Below, piece by piece: positions 25,080 through 34,029 of a stretch of DNA of 64,000 nucleotides. Numbering within the stretch: the first letter of the stretch is position 1; each line of letters opens with the position of its first letter. The notes beneath the pieces were generated by a model, which was not told the origin of the DNA, did no database searches, and saw only the letters and a program-made list of their open reading frames with translations. Position numbers and translations under genes: made by a program. The DNA comes from Massilia oculi. GTDB lineage: Bacteria; Pseudomonadota; Gammaproteobacteria; Burkholderiales; Burkholderiaceae_D. The DNA lies in contig NZ_CP029343.1 in assembly GCF_003143515.1 (NCBI RefSeq), forward strand, positions 5,332,001-5,396,000, in the 5' to 3' direction.

Positions 25080-26990
25080 ATGCTGAACGTTCGACTTCCC
25101 GATGGCTCCAGCCGTCAATTCGACGGCCCCGTGACGGTGGCCCAGGTAGCACAGAGTATTGCCCCGAGTCTGGCCAAGGCCGCGCTGGCAGGCAAGGTCA
25201 ACGGCAAGGTGGTCGACACCTCGCACCTGATCGACGCCGACGCCGACCTGGCGATCGTGACCGACCGCGATCCGGAAGGCCTGGACGTGATCCGTCACTC
25301 GACCGCCCACTTGCTGGCCTATGCGGTCAAGGAATTGTTCCCGGAAGCCCAGGTCACCATCGGCCCGGTCATCGAGAACGGTTTCTACTACGACTTCTCG
25401 TACAAGCGCCCGTTCACCCCGGACGATCTGGTGGCGATCGAAAAGAAGATGGTCGAGCTGGCTAAGAAGGACGAGCCGGTCACCCGCAAGGTGCTGCCGC
25501 GCGACGAGGCCGTGGCCTATTTCAAATCGATCGGCGAAGCCTACAAGGCCGAGATCATCGCCTCGATTCCGGCCAATGAAGACGTCTCGCTGTACAGCGA
25601 AGGCGGCTTTACCGACCTGTGTCGCGGCCCGCACGTGCCGTCGACCGGCAAGATCAAGGTCTTCAAGCTGATGAAGCTGGCCGGCGCCTACTGGCGCGGC
25701 GACTCGAAGAACGAGATGCTGCAGCGCGTGTACGGCACTGCCTGGGCGAAAAAGGAAGATCAGGAGCAGTACCTGCACATGCTCGAAGAAGCGGAAAAGC
25801 GCGACCACCGCAAGCTCGGCAAGGCTTTGGACCTGTTCCACTTCCAGGAAGAAGCGCCGGGCCTGGTGTTCTGGCATCCGAAGGGCTGGACCGTCTGGCA
25901 ACAGGTGGAGCAGTACATGCGCCACAAGTACCAGGTGAGTGGCTATAGCGAAGTCAAGGCGCCGCAAATCCTCGATCGCACGCTGTGGGAGAAGACCGGT
26001 CACTGGGAAAACTACCGTGACAATATGTTCACGACCGAGTCGGAAAACCGCTCGTACGCGCTCAAGCCGATGAACTGCCCGGGCCACGTGCAGATCTATA
26101 ACTCGGGCATGCGCTCCTACCGCGACCTGCCGCTGCGCTTCGGCGAATTCGGGCAGTGCCACCGCAACGAGCCGTCCGGCGCGCTGCACGGCCTGATGCG
26201 CGTGCGCGGCTTTACCCAGGATGATGGCCACATCTTCTGTACCGAAGAGCAGGTCGAGCGCGAAGTCACCGAATTCCACGCCCAGGCAATGGGTGTCTAC
26301 GACGACTTCGGCTTCACCAATATCGACGTCAAGCTGGCGCTGCGTCCCGATAGCCGCATCGGCTCCGACGAGGTCTGGGACCAGGCCGAAGAGTCGCTGC
26401 GTTCGGCGCTGCGCGCCTGCGGCGTGGAGTGGACCGAGCTGCCGGGCGAGGGCGCCTTCTATGGCCCGAAGATCGAGTACCACCTGAAGGACAGCCTGGG
26501 CCGTCCATGGCAGGTGGGCACCGTGCAGGTCGACTTCTCGATGCCGGGCCGTCTCGGTTCCGAGTATGTCGCAGAAGACAATACCCGCAAGGTGCCGGTG
26601 ATGCTGCACCGCGCGATCGTGGGCTCGATGGAGCGCTTCATCGGCATCCTGATCGAGAACTACGCCGGCGCGCTGCCGCTGTGGCTTGCTCCGGTGCAAG
26701 TGGCGGTCTTGAATATTTCGGATGCACAGGCCGATTACGTCAAGCAGGTGGAGTCAAAGCTGCGCGCGGCGGGCCTGCGCGTGCACGCTGATTTGCGAAA
26801 CGAGAAGATCACCTATAAAATACGCGAACATTCCGTCCAAAAACTGCCGTATATCCTCGTTGTCGGGGATAAGGAAAAGGACGCGAACACTGTGGCCGTG
26901 CGTGCCCGCGGCAATGTCGATCTGGGCGTGATGTCCGTCGACGCGCTCGTGGAGCGTCTGGTAGGCGAAGTTGCCGCCAAGACGAAATAA
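25080..26990 (+). CDS. thrS: threonine--tRNA ligase
   Basis: 636 residues, the normal length for bacterial ThrRS, a class II synthetase charging tRNA-Thr. The TGS domain (about 1-62) is followed by the editing domain with [11 protein letters not shown] and the catalytic core with [28 protein letters not shown] and [13 protein letters not shown] (motif 2 region). The anticodon-binding domain is at the C-terminus. ATG 25080 is chosen: GGAGAAC lies at its optimal upstream distance, and homologues start MLNVRLPDG. It heads the thrS-infC-rpmI-rplT-pheS-pheT-ihfA block conserved across proteobacteria. Confidence 0.97.
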   Translation: MLNVRLPDGSSRQFDGPVTVAQVAQSIAPSLAKAALAGKVNGKVVDTSHLIDADADLAIVTDRDPEGLDVIRHSTAHLLAYAVKELFPEAQVTIGPVIENGFYYDFSYKRPFTPDDLVAIEKKMVELAKKDEPVTRKVLPRDEAVAYFKSIGEAYKAEIIASIPANEDVSLYSEGGFTDLCRGPHVPSTGKIKVFKLMKLAGAYWRGDSKNEMLQRVYGTAWAKKEDQEQYLHMLEEAEKRDHRKLGKALDLFHFQEEAPGLVFWHPKGWTVWQQVEQYMRHKYQVSGYSEVKAPQILDRTLWEKTGHWENYRDNMFTTESENRSYALKPMNCPGHVQIYNSGMRSYRDLPLRFGEFGQCHRNEPSGALHGLMRVRGFTQDDGHIFCTEEQVEREVTEFHAQAMGVYDDFGFTNIDVKLALRPDSRIGSDEVWDQAEESLRSALRACGVEWTELPGEGAFYGPKIEYHLKDSLGRPWQVGTVQVDFSMPGRLGSEYVAEDNTRKVPVMLHRAIVGSMERFIGILIENYAGALPLWLAPVQVAVLNISDAQADYVKQVESKLRAAGLRVHADLRNEKITYKIREHSVQKLPYILVVGDKEKDANTVAVRARGNVDLGVMSVDALVERLVGEVAAKTK

Positions 26991-27025
26991 TCCCGGCCAA
27001 TACCAATACATTCAAAGGAAAAGAC

Positions 27026-27547
27026 ATAGCTACTGACAAGCAGAATCGCATCAATGGCGAGATCACCCATCCGGAAATGCGTTTGAACGGTGTGGACAAC
27101 GAGCCGCTGGGCATCGTGACCCTGGCCGAAGCGTTCCGTCTGGCCGAAGAAAAGAACGTCGACCTGGTTGAGATCGCGCCGAATGCGGTCCCTCCGGTTT
27201 GCCGCCTGATGGACTACGGTAAGTTCAAGTATTCGGAGCAGAAGAAGGCCCACGAAGCCAAGCTCAAGCAGAAGATCATCCAGGTCAAGGAAATCAAGTT
27301 CCGTCCCGGTACCGATGAAGGCGACTACAGCATCAAGCTGCGCAACCTCATCAAGTTCCTGGAAGAAGGCGACAAGACCAAGATCACGCTGCGCTTCCGT
27401 GGCCGCGAGATGGCGCACCAGGACATCGGCCTGCGCATGCTCGAGCGCCTGCGCGCCGACCTGGAAGCCGTCGGGACGGTCGAGCAGTTCCCGAAGCTCG
27501 AAGGTCGCCAGATGATCATGGTGGTTGCACCGAAGAAGAAGAAGTAA
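27026..27547 (+). CDS. infC: translation initiation factor IF-3, starting at AUA
   Basis: 173 residues if read from ATA 27026: (M)[32 protein letters not shown] (quoted in part). The family's N-terminal domain needs this stretch, and no ATG, GTG or TTG precedes it in frame. AAAGGAAAAG lies just upstream. Bacterial infC typically uses a rare AUU/AUC/AUA start, through which IF-3 represses its own translation by rejecting non-canonical initiation codons. The C-terminal domain ([24 protein letters not shown]) contacts the 30S subunit. A start at ATG 27077 would delete 17 conserved residues. Confidence 0.93.
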   Translation: MATDKQNRINGEITHPEMRLNGVDNEPLGIVTLAEAFRLAEEKNVDLVEIAPNAVPPVCRLMDYGKFKYSEQKKAHEAKLKQKIIQVKEIKFRPGTDEGDYSIKLRNLIKFLEEGDKTKITLRFRGREMAHQDIGLRMLERLRADLEAVGTVEQFPKLEGRQMIMVVAPKKKK

Positions 27548-27697
27548 GTCTTCGCGCGAAGCAGATACACGGCCGGGTCCGTGGTGGGGGTGAATGCCCG
27601 CGCCGCGGCCCGGCTTTCGCACGTCCGTGCTCAGCGGGCGCTGTGTGGATTGCCGGATGAGTTGCCGGCGACCATCCTATTCCCCCAAAACCTGTGC

Positions 27698-27703
27698 TAC
27701 AAT
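27698..27703 (+). promoter_or_regulatory. possible -10 element upstream of rpmI
   Basis: TACAAT at 27698-27703 lies in the 294-bp infC-rpmI gap and could be a secondary promoter for the ribosomal protein genes. No good -35 hexamer was found at 16-18 bases, so support is weak. Confidence 0.3.
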
Positions 27704-27733
27704 CTGCGATTCCTGTTTTTAGAAACGGGTTGT

Positions 27734-27835
27734 AGCAGACTCGCTTCTGCTGCAAGACAAGTGAAAGTAGGCATCCAAGAGCAGCGTTGCTGCCACCTGC
27801 AATCCTGTCCCATATGAGGCTGTCCGCGAGGACAG
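27734..27835 (+). promoter_or_regulatory. structured mRNA leader of rpmI-rplT with Shine-Dalgarno-masking hairpin
   Basis: The leader has a hairpin AGCAGA/TCTGCT (27734-27751). Directly before rpmI, CTGTCC (27820-27825), a GCGA tetraloop and GGACAG (27830-27835) form a second one. The GAGGA ribosome binding site of rpmI (27828-27832) lies inside the second hairpin. A second CTGTCC at 27805-27810 could pair with the same GGACAG, giving two alternative structures. In E. coli, L20 represses rpmI-rplT translation through leader structures, so this is a candidate L20 control element; the exact fold is inferred. Confidence 0.5.
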
Positions 27836-27841
27836 ATGACT

Positions 27842-28042
27842 ATGCCAAAAATGAAAACCAAGAGCTCCGCGAAGAAACGTTTTCGCGTGCGTCCGGGCGG
27901 TACCGTCAAGTCGGGCATGGCCTTCAAGCGTCACATCCTGACCAAGAAGACCACCAAGAACAAGCGCCAGCTGCGCGGCACCCGTAACATCAATGCGTCG
28001 GACGTGACCAGCGTCTACCGCATGATGCCATCTGCTGTTTAA
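27842..28042 (+). CDS. rpmI: 50S ribosomal protein L35
   Basis: 66 residues, basic, matching L35: [17 protein letters not shown] near the start and [15 protein letters not shown] in the middle. ATG 27842 gives the family's MPKMKT start; an in-frame ATG two codons upstream (27836) is inside the predicted hairpin arm and is less likely. It is co-transcribed with rplT, 20 bases downstream. Confidence 0.96.
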   Translation: MPKMKTKSSAKKRFRVRPGGTVKSGMAFKRHILTKKTTKNKRQLRGTRNINASDVTSVYRMMPSAV

Positions 28043-28062
28043 TCTCACACTAAGGAGCGAAT

Positions 28063-28422
28063 ATGCCTCGAGTAAAACGTGGGGTTACTGCACGTGCCCG
28101 TCACAAGAAAGTTCTTGAACTTGCCAAAGGCTACCGTGGCCGCCGCAGCAAGGTATACCGTATTGCCAAGCAAGCAGTCATGCGCGCTGGCCAGTATGCC
28201 TACCGCGATCGCCGCAACAAGAAGCGCGTCTTCCGCGCACTGTGGATCACCCGTATCAACGCGGCTTCGCGTTCGCACGGCATGACCTACAGCGCCTTCA
28301 TGAACGGCCTGAAGAAGTCCGCGATTGAACTGGACCGTAAAGTCCTGGCCGACATGGCTGTGCATGACAAGCCGGCATTCGCCGCGATCGTCAGCGCCGT
28401 CAAGGCCAAGCTGGCCGCTTAA
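28063..28422 (+). CDS. rplT: 50S ribosomal protein L20
   Basis: 119 residues, highly basic, full length for L20: [47 protein letters not shown] (in part) and [13 protein letters not shown]20 is an early 50S assembly protein binding 23S rRNA. It also represses its own operon in E. coli. AAGGAG precedes the start. A double hairpin terminator follows, separating it from pheS. Confidence 0.97.
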   Translation: MPRVKRGVTARARHKKVLELAKGYRGRRSKVYRIAKQAVMRAGQYAYRDRRNKKRVFRALWITRINAASRSHGMTYSAFMNGLKKSAIELDRKVLADMAVHDKPAFAAIVSAVKAKLAA

Positions 28423-28445
28423 TTCAAGCAGTCTGCTAGCAAGAA

Positions 28446-28505
28446 GCGCCCCAGCGATGGGGCGCACTAGAAGCGGGGCAAGGGTCACACCTGTGCCCCG
28501 TTTTT
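28446..28505 (+). terminator. tandem hairpins between rplT and pheS
   Basis: GCGCCCC-agcgat-GGGGCGC at 28446-28465 is followed by CGGGGCA (28474-28480) pairing with TGCCCCG (28494-28500) and a T5 run at 28501-28505. The second is a rho-independent terminator. Because pheST normally shares transcription with the upstream genes, it may act as a partial terminator or attenuator. No Phe-rich leader peptide was seen. Confidence 0.75.
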
Positions 28506-28549
28506 GATTCTGGCGTCTCCCGCCAACGAAAAACAGGAAAAGAACAAGC

Positions 28550-29563
28550 ATGAACTTGGAAGAACTCGTCGTCGCGGCCAGGAACGACTTCAGCGCTAGC
28601 GCGGATGCCGCCGCGCTCGAAAATGCGAAAGCCAAGTACCTGGGCAAGACCGGCCAGGTGACCGACCTCATGAAGGGCCTCGGCAAGCTCGACCCTGAGC
28701 AGCGCAAGGCGCAGGGCGCCCTGATCAATGCCGCCAAAGAACAAATCGAACAGGCATTGACCGCGCGCCGCGAAGCGCTTGCCGAAGCGCAGCTGATGCT
28801 GCGCCTGTCCGCCGAGAGCATCGACGTCACCCTGCCGGGCCGTGGCCGCTCGAAGGGCGGCATCCACCCGGTGATGCGCACCTGGGAGCGCGTGGAGCAG
28901 ATCTTCCGCTCGATCGGCTTCGACGTGGCCGATGGTCCCGAGATCGAGACCGACTGGACCAACTTCACCGCGCTGAACAGCCCCGAGAACCATCCGGCGC
29001 GTTCGATGCAGGACACCTTCTATGTCGAGGGCAATGACAGCACGGGCAAGCCGCTGCTGCTGCGCACCCACACCAGCCCGATGCAGGTGCGTTATGCGCG
29101 CACCCACACGCCGCCAATCAAGGTGATCGCGCCGGGCCGCACCTACCGCGTCGACAGCGACGCCACCCACTCGCCGATGTTCCACCAGGTCGAAGGCCTG
29201 TGGATCGGCGAGGACATCAGTTTTGCCGACCTCAAGGGCGTGTACCTGAACTTCGTCAAGGCGTTCTTCGAGACCGACGACCTGCAGGTCCGGTTCCGTC
29301 CGTCCTATTTCCCGTTTACCGAACCGTCGGCCGAGATCGACATCGCCTTCGGTTCCGGTCCGCTCAAGGGCCGCTGGCTGGAAGTGTCGGGCGCCGGCCA
29401 GGTGCACCCGACCGTCGTGCGCAACTTCGGACTGGATCCGGAAAAGTTCATCGGCTTCGCGTTCGGCTCCGGCCTCGAGCGCCTGACGATGCTGCGTTAT
29501 GGAATCAATGACCTGCGCCTGTTCTATGAAGGCGATCTGCGTTTCCTGAAGCAGTTCAATTAA
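28550..29563 (+). CDS. pheS: phenylalanine--tRNA ligase alpha subunit
   Basis: 337 residues, normal for PheS, the catalytic class II subunit of the alpha2-beta2 enzyme. An N-terminal coiled-coil (about 1-85) binds tRNA-Phe. The catalytic core has [34 protein letters not shown] (motif 2) and [18 protein letters not shown] (motif 3). pheT follows 25 bases downstream. The start ATG 28550 has AGGAAAAG upstream. Confidence 0.97.
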   Translation: MNLEELVVAARNDFSASADAAALENAKAKYLGKTGQVTDLMKGLGKLDPEQRKAQGALINAAKEQIEQALTARREALAEAQLMLRLSAESIDVTLPGRGRSKGGIHPVMRTWERVEQIFRSIGFDVADGPEIETDWTNFTALNSPENHPARSMQDTFYVEGNDSTGKPLLLRTHTSPMQVRYARTHTPPIKVIAPGRTYRVDSDATHSPMFHQVEGLWIGEDISFADLKGVYLNFVKAFFETDDLQVRFRPSYFPFTEPSAEIDIAFGSGPLKGRWLEVSGAGQVHPTVVRNFGLDPEKFIGFAFGSGLERLTMLRYGINDLRLFYEGDLRFLKQFN

Positions 29564-29588
29564 TTTGCGAAGCTGAGGTAAAAAGAAT

Positions 29589-32015
29589 ATGCAATTCTCG
29601 GAAAACTGGCTCCGTTCCATCGTCGATCCGAAGATGAGTTCGGATGAGCTGTCCCATCTGCTGACCATGTCCGGCCTCGAAGTGGAAGAGGTCGAGGCGG
29701 TCGCGCCGCCGTTCTCGAACGTGGTGGTGGCCAAAGTCAAGGAAGTGGCGAAGCACCCGAACGCCGACCGCCTGAACGTGTGTCAGGTCGATGCCGGTAC
29801 CGGCACCCTGCTGAATATCGTGTGCGGCGCGCCGAACGTGCGCGCCGGCATGAAGGCGATTTGCGCCAAGTCCGGCGCGCTGCTGCCGCCGGGCGCCGAC
29901 GGCAAGCCGTTCGAGATCAAGACCGGCAAGCTGCGCGGCGTCGAATCGCAGGGCATGATGTGCTCGGCGAAAGAGCTGGGCATCTCGGAAGAGAGTAATG
30001 GCTTGATGGAACTGCCGGAAGACGCGCCGGTCGGCCAGAACATCCGCGACTACCTGGGCCTGAACGACCTGAAATTCACCATCAAGCTGACCCCGAACAA
30101 GGCCGACTGCCTGTCGGTGCTGGGCGTGGCGCGCGAAGTGTCGGCCCTGACTGGCTCTCCCCTGAGCCTGGCGCCGACGCGCGCCGTACCGGTGAGCAGC
30201 GACGAAATCCTGCCGGTCAAGGTGTCGGCGCCCGACCTGTGCGGCCGTTTCGCCGGCCGCGTGATCCGCGGCCTGAACGCCCGCGCGACCACGCCGGAAT
30301 GGATGAAGCGCCGCCTGGAGCGCAGCGGCCAGCGCTCGGTGTCGGCCCTGGTCGACATTTCCAACTATGTGATGCTGGAAGTCGGCCGTCCGTCGCACGT
30401 GTTCGACCTGGCCAGGATCCACGGTTCGCTGGACGTCCGCTGGGGCAAGAAGGGCGAGTCGCTCAAGCTGCTGAACGGCAATACCGTCGAGCTCGACGAG
30501 TGGGTGGGCGTGATCGCCGACGACAAGGAGATCGAATCGCTGGCCGGCATCATGGGCGGCGATTCCACCGCAGTCTCGCTGGACACGACCGACATCTATC
30601 TTGAAGCGGCGTTCTGGTGGCCGAATGCGATCCAGGGCCGTGCCCGCCGCTACAATTTCTCGACCGATGCGGCGCACCGCTTCGAGCGCGGCGTCGACTA
30701 CGCGACCATTCCCGACCATATCGAGCGCATTACCGCGCTGATCGTCGAGATCTGCGGCACCGCCGAGACCAGGGTGGGCCCGGTCGACGACCAGGTCGTC
30801 AACCTGCCGCAGCGCCAGCCCGTGATGCTGCGCACCGCGCGCGCGCAACAGGTCATCGGCGTGCCTTTGAGCGACGAGCTGATCGCGGACATCTTCACCC
30901 GCCTGGGACTGGAATTCACGCGTGCCGAGGGCAGTTTCCTGGTGACGGCGCCGTCGTACCGCTTCGACATCGAGATCGAGGAAGACCTGATCGAAGAAGT
31001 CGCGCGCGTCTATGGCTTCGAGAACATCCCGGCCAATCCGCCGGTGGCGCCGAGCGCCATGCTGATCGCGCCGGAAAACACCCGTTCGCTGTTCGCGATC
31101 CGTCATCAACTGGCCGACCTGGGTTACCAGGAAGTGGTCAATATGAGCTTCGTCGAGAGCGCCTGGGAGGCCGATTTCGCCGGCAACCTCGAGCCGATCC
31201 GCCTGCGGAACCCGATCGCCAGCCAGCTCTCCGTGATGCGTTCGAGCCTGATCGGCAGCCTGGTCGCCAATGTGCGCTACAACATCAACCGCAAGGCCGG
31301 CCGCGTGCGCGCCTTCGAAGTCGGCGCCGTGTTCAAGCGCAATGCCGACGTCCAGGACGGTGCGCTGGCAGTGGCCGGCATTGATCAGCCCAAGCGCGTG
31401 GCCGCGATCGCCTACGGTCCTGCCGTGGACGAGCAGTGGGGCGTGCCGACCCGCGCGGTCGATTTCTTCGACGTGAAAGCCGACCTGGAGGCGCTGTTCG
31501 CCCCGCGCCAGCTGCGTTTCGCCAAGGCCGAGCACCCGGCGCTGCACCCGGGCCGTTGCGCCACGGTCGAGCTGGACGGCAAGCAGATCGGCCTGGTCGG
31601 CGAGCTGCATCCGCGCTGGCTGCAGAAATACGACCTGCCGCAAGCGCCGGTACTGTTCGAAGTCGATGCCGCCGCCCTGTGCGAGCGCGTGGTCCCGAGC
31701 CATACCGAGATTTCGAAGTTCCCGGGCGCCACGCGCGACCTGGCGCTGGTGGTGAAACAGGATGTCCCGGCCCAGCGCGTGATCGATGCATTCCATGCCG
31801 AAATCGCCTCCAATCCTGCAGGAAAGATCGTGCAAGCCGTTGTTTTGTTTGATGAATATCGCGGCAAGGGCCTGGAGACGGATGAAAAAAGTCTTGCTTT
31901 CCGCTTTAGCTTGCAAGATACTCAATCGACGCTGCAGGACGAAGCGGTCGACGCCATCATGGCGGCCGTCGCCGAATCCGCTTCGACGAAACTGAACGCG
32001 CGGCTGCGCGCCTGA
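29589..32015 (+). CDS. pheT: phenylalanine--tRNA ligase beta subunit
   Basis: 808 residues, typical for PheT. An N-terminal tRNA-binding (EMAP-like) domain (about 40-150: [21 protein letters not shown]) is followed by the B3/B4 editing module ([16 protein letters not shown]), B5 and a C-terminal anticodon-binding ferredoxin-like domain ([15 protein letters not shown]). It structures the active enzyme and edits mischarged Tyr. AGGTAAAAAG precedes the start. Downstream lies a stem-loop at 32054-32084, then ihfA. Confidence 0.97.
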   Translation: MQFSENWLRSIVDPKMSSDELSHLLTMSGLEVEEVEAVAPPFSNVVVAKVKEVAKHPNADRLNVCQVDAGTGTLLNIVCGAPNVRAGMKAICAKSGALLPPGADGKPFEIKTGKLRGVESQGMMCSAKELGISEESNGLMELPEDAPVGQNIRDYLGLNDLKFTIKLTPNKADCLSVLGVAREVSALTGSPLSLAPTRAVPVSSDEILPVKVSAPDLCGRFAGRVIRGLNARATTPEWMKRRLERSGQRSVSALVDISNYVMLEVGRPSHVFDLARIHGSLDVRWGKKGESLKLLNGNTVELDEWVGVIADDKEIESLAGIMGGDSTAVSLDTTDIYLEAAFWWPNAIQGRARRYNFSTDAAHRFERGVDYATIPDHIERITALIVEICGTAETRVGPVDDQVVNLPQRQPVMLRTARAQQVIGVPLSDELIADIFTRLGLEFTRAEGSFLVTAPSYRFDIEIEEDLIEEVARVYGFENIPANPPVAPSAMLIAPENTRSLFAIRHQLADLGYQEVVNMSFVESAWEADFAGNLEPIRLRNPIASQLSVMRSSLIGSLVANVRYNINRKAGRVRAFEVGAVFKRNADVQDGALAVAGIDQPKRVAAIAYGPAVDEQWGVPTRAVDFFDVKADLEALFAPRQLRFAKAEHPALHPGRCATVELDGKQIGLVGELHPRWLQKYDLPQAPVLFEVDAAALCERVVPSHTEISKFPGATRDLALVVKQDVPAQRVIDAFHAEIASNPAGKIVQAVVLFDEYRGKGLETDEKSLAFRFSLQDTQSTLQDEAVDAIMAAVAESASTKLNARLRA

Positions 32016-32053
32016 GTAGCGAAATTAGCAAAATCCGGTAGCAGGATTAGTCC

Positions 32054-32084
32054 ATGACGGGCAAGCCCAGGCTTGTCCCGTCAT
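32054..32084 (+). terminator. stem-loop between pheT and ihfA
   Basis: ATGACGGGCAAGC (32054-32066) pairs with GCTTG-t-CCCGTCAT (32071-32084), with one bulged T and a four-base loop. There is no U-run, so it may be a transcript 3' end processed by other means or an attenuating structure rather than a full terminator. Confidence 0.5.
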
Positions 32085-32186
32085 CCGAAACATCGTTTGA
32101 CTTGAAGGCAGGGCTTCAAAATTAACAACAACGACGTTGATTCCGCCGTCTTCCAAGAGGCGCTGGCCGCCGACCTGGACCGCGCC

Positions 32187-32555
32187 ATGCAGGTGGCGCG
32201 GGTACGCAAGGAAGCTGAACAGTCATTGCCGACCTTGACCAAGGCCGAGCTGGCCGAGCTGCTGTTCGAGCAGGTCGGCCTGAACAAGCGCGAAGCCAAG
32301 GACATGGTCGAAACCTTTTTTGACGAAATCCGCAATGCGCTCGAGCGCGGCGAGGCGGTCAAGCTATCCGGCTTCGGCAATTTCCAGTTACGCGACAAGC
32401 CACAGCGGCCCGGCCGCAATCCGAAAACGGGGGAAGAAATCCCCATCACGGCGCGCCGCGTCGTGACATTCCACGCCAGCCAGAAACTCAAGGGAATGGT
32501 CGAAGAGACCACGCCAGGCAGTCCACCCGCGGGTTCCCTGGCGCGTGCAGCCTGA
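32187..32555 (+). CDS. ihfA: integration host factor alpha subunit (start uncertain)
   Basis: 122 residues from ATG 32187. The HU/IHF fold is complete: [52 protein letters not shown] and [13 protein letters not shown] bends DNA at specific sites as a heterodimer with IhfB. It follows pheT as in most proteobacteria. The start is uncertain: no ribosome binding site precedes 32187, while the frame stays open and coding-like upstream ([21 protein letters not shown]) back to an ATT at 32121 preceded by a GAAGGCAGGG site. An ATT start would give 144 residues. Confidence 0.92.
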   Translation: MQVARVRKEAEQSLPTLTKAELAELLFEQVGLNKREAKDMVETFFDEIRNALERGEAVKLSGFGNFQLRDKPQRPGRNPKTGEEIPITARRVVTFHASQKLKGMVEETTPGSPPAGSLARAA

Positions 32556-32571
32556 GGACGCCCGATAAGCG

Positions 32572-32976
32572 ATGAATGACCGACCGAACAAGATCGACCC
32601 GAACGTGCTGCCGCCGATTCCGGCCAAGCGTTATTTCACGATTGGCGAAGTCAGCGACTTGTGCGGAGTCAAACCCCACGTCTTGCGCTACTGGGAGCAG
32701 GAATTTACCCAGCTTAAGCCGGTCAAACGTCGTGGAAACCGCCGATACTATCAGCACCACGAAGTCCTGCTGATTCGGCGCATCCGCGCGCTGCTGTACG
32801 AGCAGGGCTTTACCATCAGCGGCGCGCGTAACCGTCTCGACGGTCGCGCCAGCGCAGCTGCCGAGTTCGACCGGCTGGACCTGCCCGACAGCCCGCCAGC
32901 GATCGACGGCGACAAACTGCGCGCCGACCTGCTGGACATTCTCGACCTGCTCAAGAACGGGTCGCGGCCGGCGTAA
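32572..32976 (+). CDS. MerR family transcriptional regulator
   Basis: 134 residues. The N-terminal MerR helix-turn-helix is YFTIGEVSDLCGVKPHVLRYWEQEF, followed by the wing (PVKRRGNRRYYQHHEVLLI) and a short helical region. No metal-binding Cys pattern is present. Genes of this type (MerR, next to ihfA) are conserved in many Burkholderiales, but the regulon is unknown. It starts 16 bases after the ihfA stop and probably shares its transcript. Confidence 0.9.
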   Translation: MNDRPNKIDPNVLPPIPAKRYFTIGEVSDLCGVKPHVLRYWEQEFTQLKPVKRRGNRRYYQHHEVLLIRRIRALLYEQGFTISGARNRLDGRASAAAEFDRLDLPDSPPAIDGDKLRADLLDILDLLKNGSRPA

Positions 32977-33087
32977 GGCCTGCACGCGTCCCTTCGCCGG
33001 CGGGTCGTCCCCGGTTCAGCTGCCGGGCTTGCACTGCTCGGCGTCGGTCACACGCTGCTTATGACGACTCAAGCATTCGTGCACCTG

Positions 33088-33115
33088 TTGAACGCGGCCC
33101 TGTGGGTGTTAAAAT
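33088..33115 (+). promoter_or_regulatory. candidate sigma-70 promoter for the NarL-type regulator
   Basis: TTGAAC (33088-33093) and TAAAAT (33110-33115) are 16 bases apart, about 90 bases before the response regulator start. The remaining gap (32977-33087) shows nothing clear. Confidence 0.5.
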
Positions 33116-33205
33116 GTCACTCGCGCATATGCTGAATCTAACGCATGTAAACCGGGCGGTTCAGACCCGGCACTTTCCTGCGCAAGGAAAATTTAAGGGA
33201 AGACA

Positions 33206-33838
33206 ATGATACGCGTTGCCATTTGTGACGATCACCAGATAGTTAGAGCAGGATTCAAGCAGATTTTCTCGTCGTCGGGCGATTTCGAAGTCGTCGCCGA
33301 AGGCGCCACCGGCCGCGAGGCCCTCGATATCGCACGCCGCGAGATCTGCGACGTGCTGCTGCTGGATATCGCGATGCCCGACCAGAGCGGCATCGACATC
33401 CTGCGCACCATCCGCCAGGGGCAGCCCAATCTGCCGGTGCTGATCCTGTCCGGCTACCCGGCGCAGCAGTATGCGCTCAACCTGTTCAAGATGGGCGCCA
33501 ACGGCTACCTGAACAAGGAGTGCGAAGCCGACGAGCTCAAGACCGCCGTGCGCACCGTCTACCAGGGCCGCCGCTATGTGTCCTCCACGGTCGGCGAGCT
33601 GCTGGCCCAGAGCTTCGACCGCGATCCCAACACGGCGCTGCACACCGAGCTGTCCGATCGCGAGTTCCAGGTCTTCCTGCGGCTGGCGAAGGGTGCGACC
33701 GTGTCCGACATCGGCAACGCGCTGTCGCTGTCGATCAAGACGGTGTCCACCTACCGTACCCGGATCATGGAAAAAATGGGCCTGCAGTCGAACTCCGACC
33801 TGACCTATTACGCCATGAAGAACAATCTGCTCGATTAA
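33206..33838 (+). CDS. NarL/FixJ family response regulator
   Basis: 210 residues. The receiver domain has the acidic pair D8-D9 (CDDHQ) and phosphoacceptor Asp54 (VLLLDIAMPDQSG). A LuxR-type helix-turn-helix follows (about 145-205: LSDREFQVFLRLAKGATVSDIG, LSIKTVSTYRTRIMEKM). AAGGGAAG precedes ATG 33206. It ends in a strong terminator, and the next gene is a matching HisKA_3 kinase with its own -10 element, so the two form a probable partner pair with independent transcription. Confidence 0.92.
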   Translation: MIRVAICDDHQIVRAGFKQIFSSSGDFEVVAEGATGREALDIARREICDVLLLDIAMPDQSGIDILRTIRQGQPNLPVLILSGYPAQQYALNLFKMGANGYLNKECEADELKTAVRTVYQGRRYVSSTVGELLAQSFDRDPNTALHTELSDREFQVFLRLAKGATVSDIGNALSLSIKTVSTYRTRIMEKMGLQSNSDLTYYAMKNNLLD

Positions 33839-33872
33839 GCTTCGGCTGATTTTCCAGGCAGATTCATCCGAC

Positions 33873-33896
33873 AACGCGCCCACCGGGCGCGTTTTT
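33873..33896 (+). terminator. intrinsic terminator after the NarL-type regulator
   Basis: AACGCGCCC (33873-33881), loop ACC, GGGCGCGTT (33885-33893), then T-run to 33896. A textbook rho-independent terminator between the regulator and the kinase gene. Confidence 0.85.
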
Positions 33897-33988
33897 GCTG
33901 GCTGGTCGAATGGACAGAACACTCAGGCGCAAATGCAACAAAAGGTTACGTCAGAGAATTTCGCAGTGCAACATTGCGTCCATACGCC

Positions 33989-33994
33989 TATAAT
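33989..33994 (+). promoter_or_regulatory. -10 element of the CHASE3 kinase gene
   Basis: A perfect TATAAT at 33989-33994 lies about 35 bases before the kinase start. No convincing -35 hexamer was found at the right distance, so an activator may be needed. Confidence 0.4.
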
Positions 33995-34029
33995 GAAGGT
34001 CGCCATTGCTTGCGCGAAAGGAAGCCTGG

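Noticed and set aside
29556..31925. 789-residue open frame antisense to pheT
   Set aside because: Mirror frame of a conserved gene; its residues are rich in R/H/Q with no motif, as expected of a GC-driven shadow.
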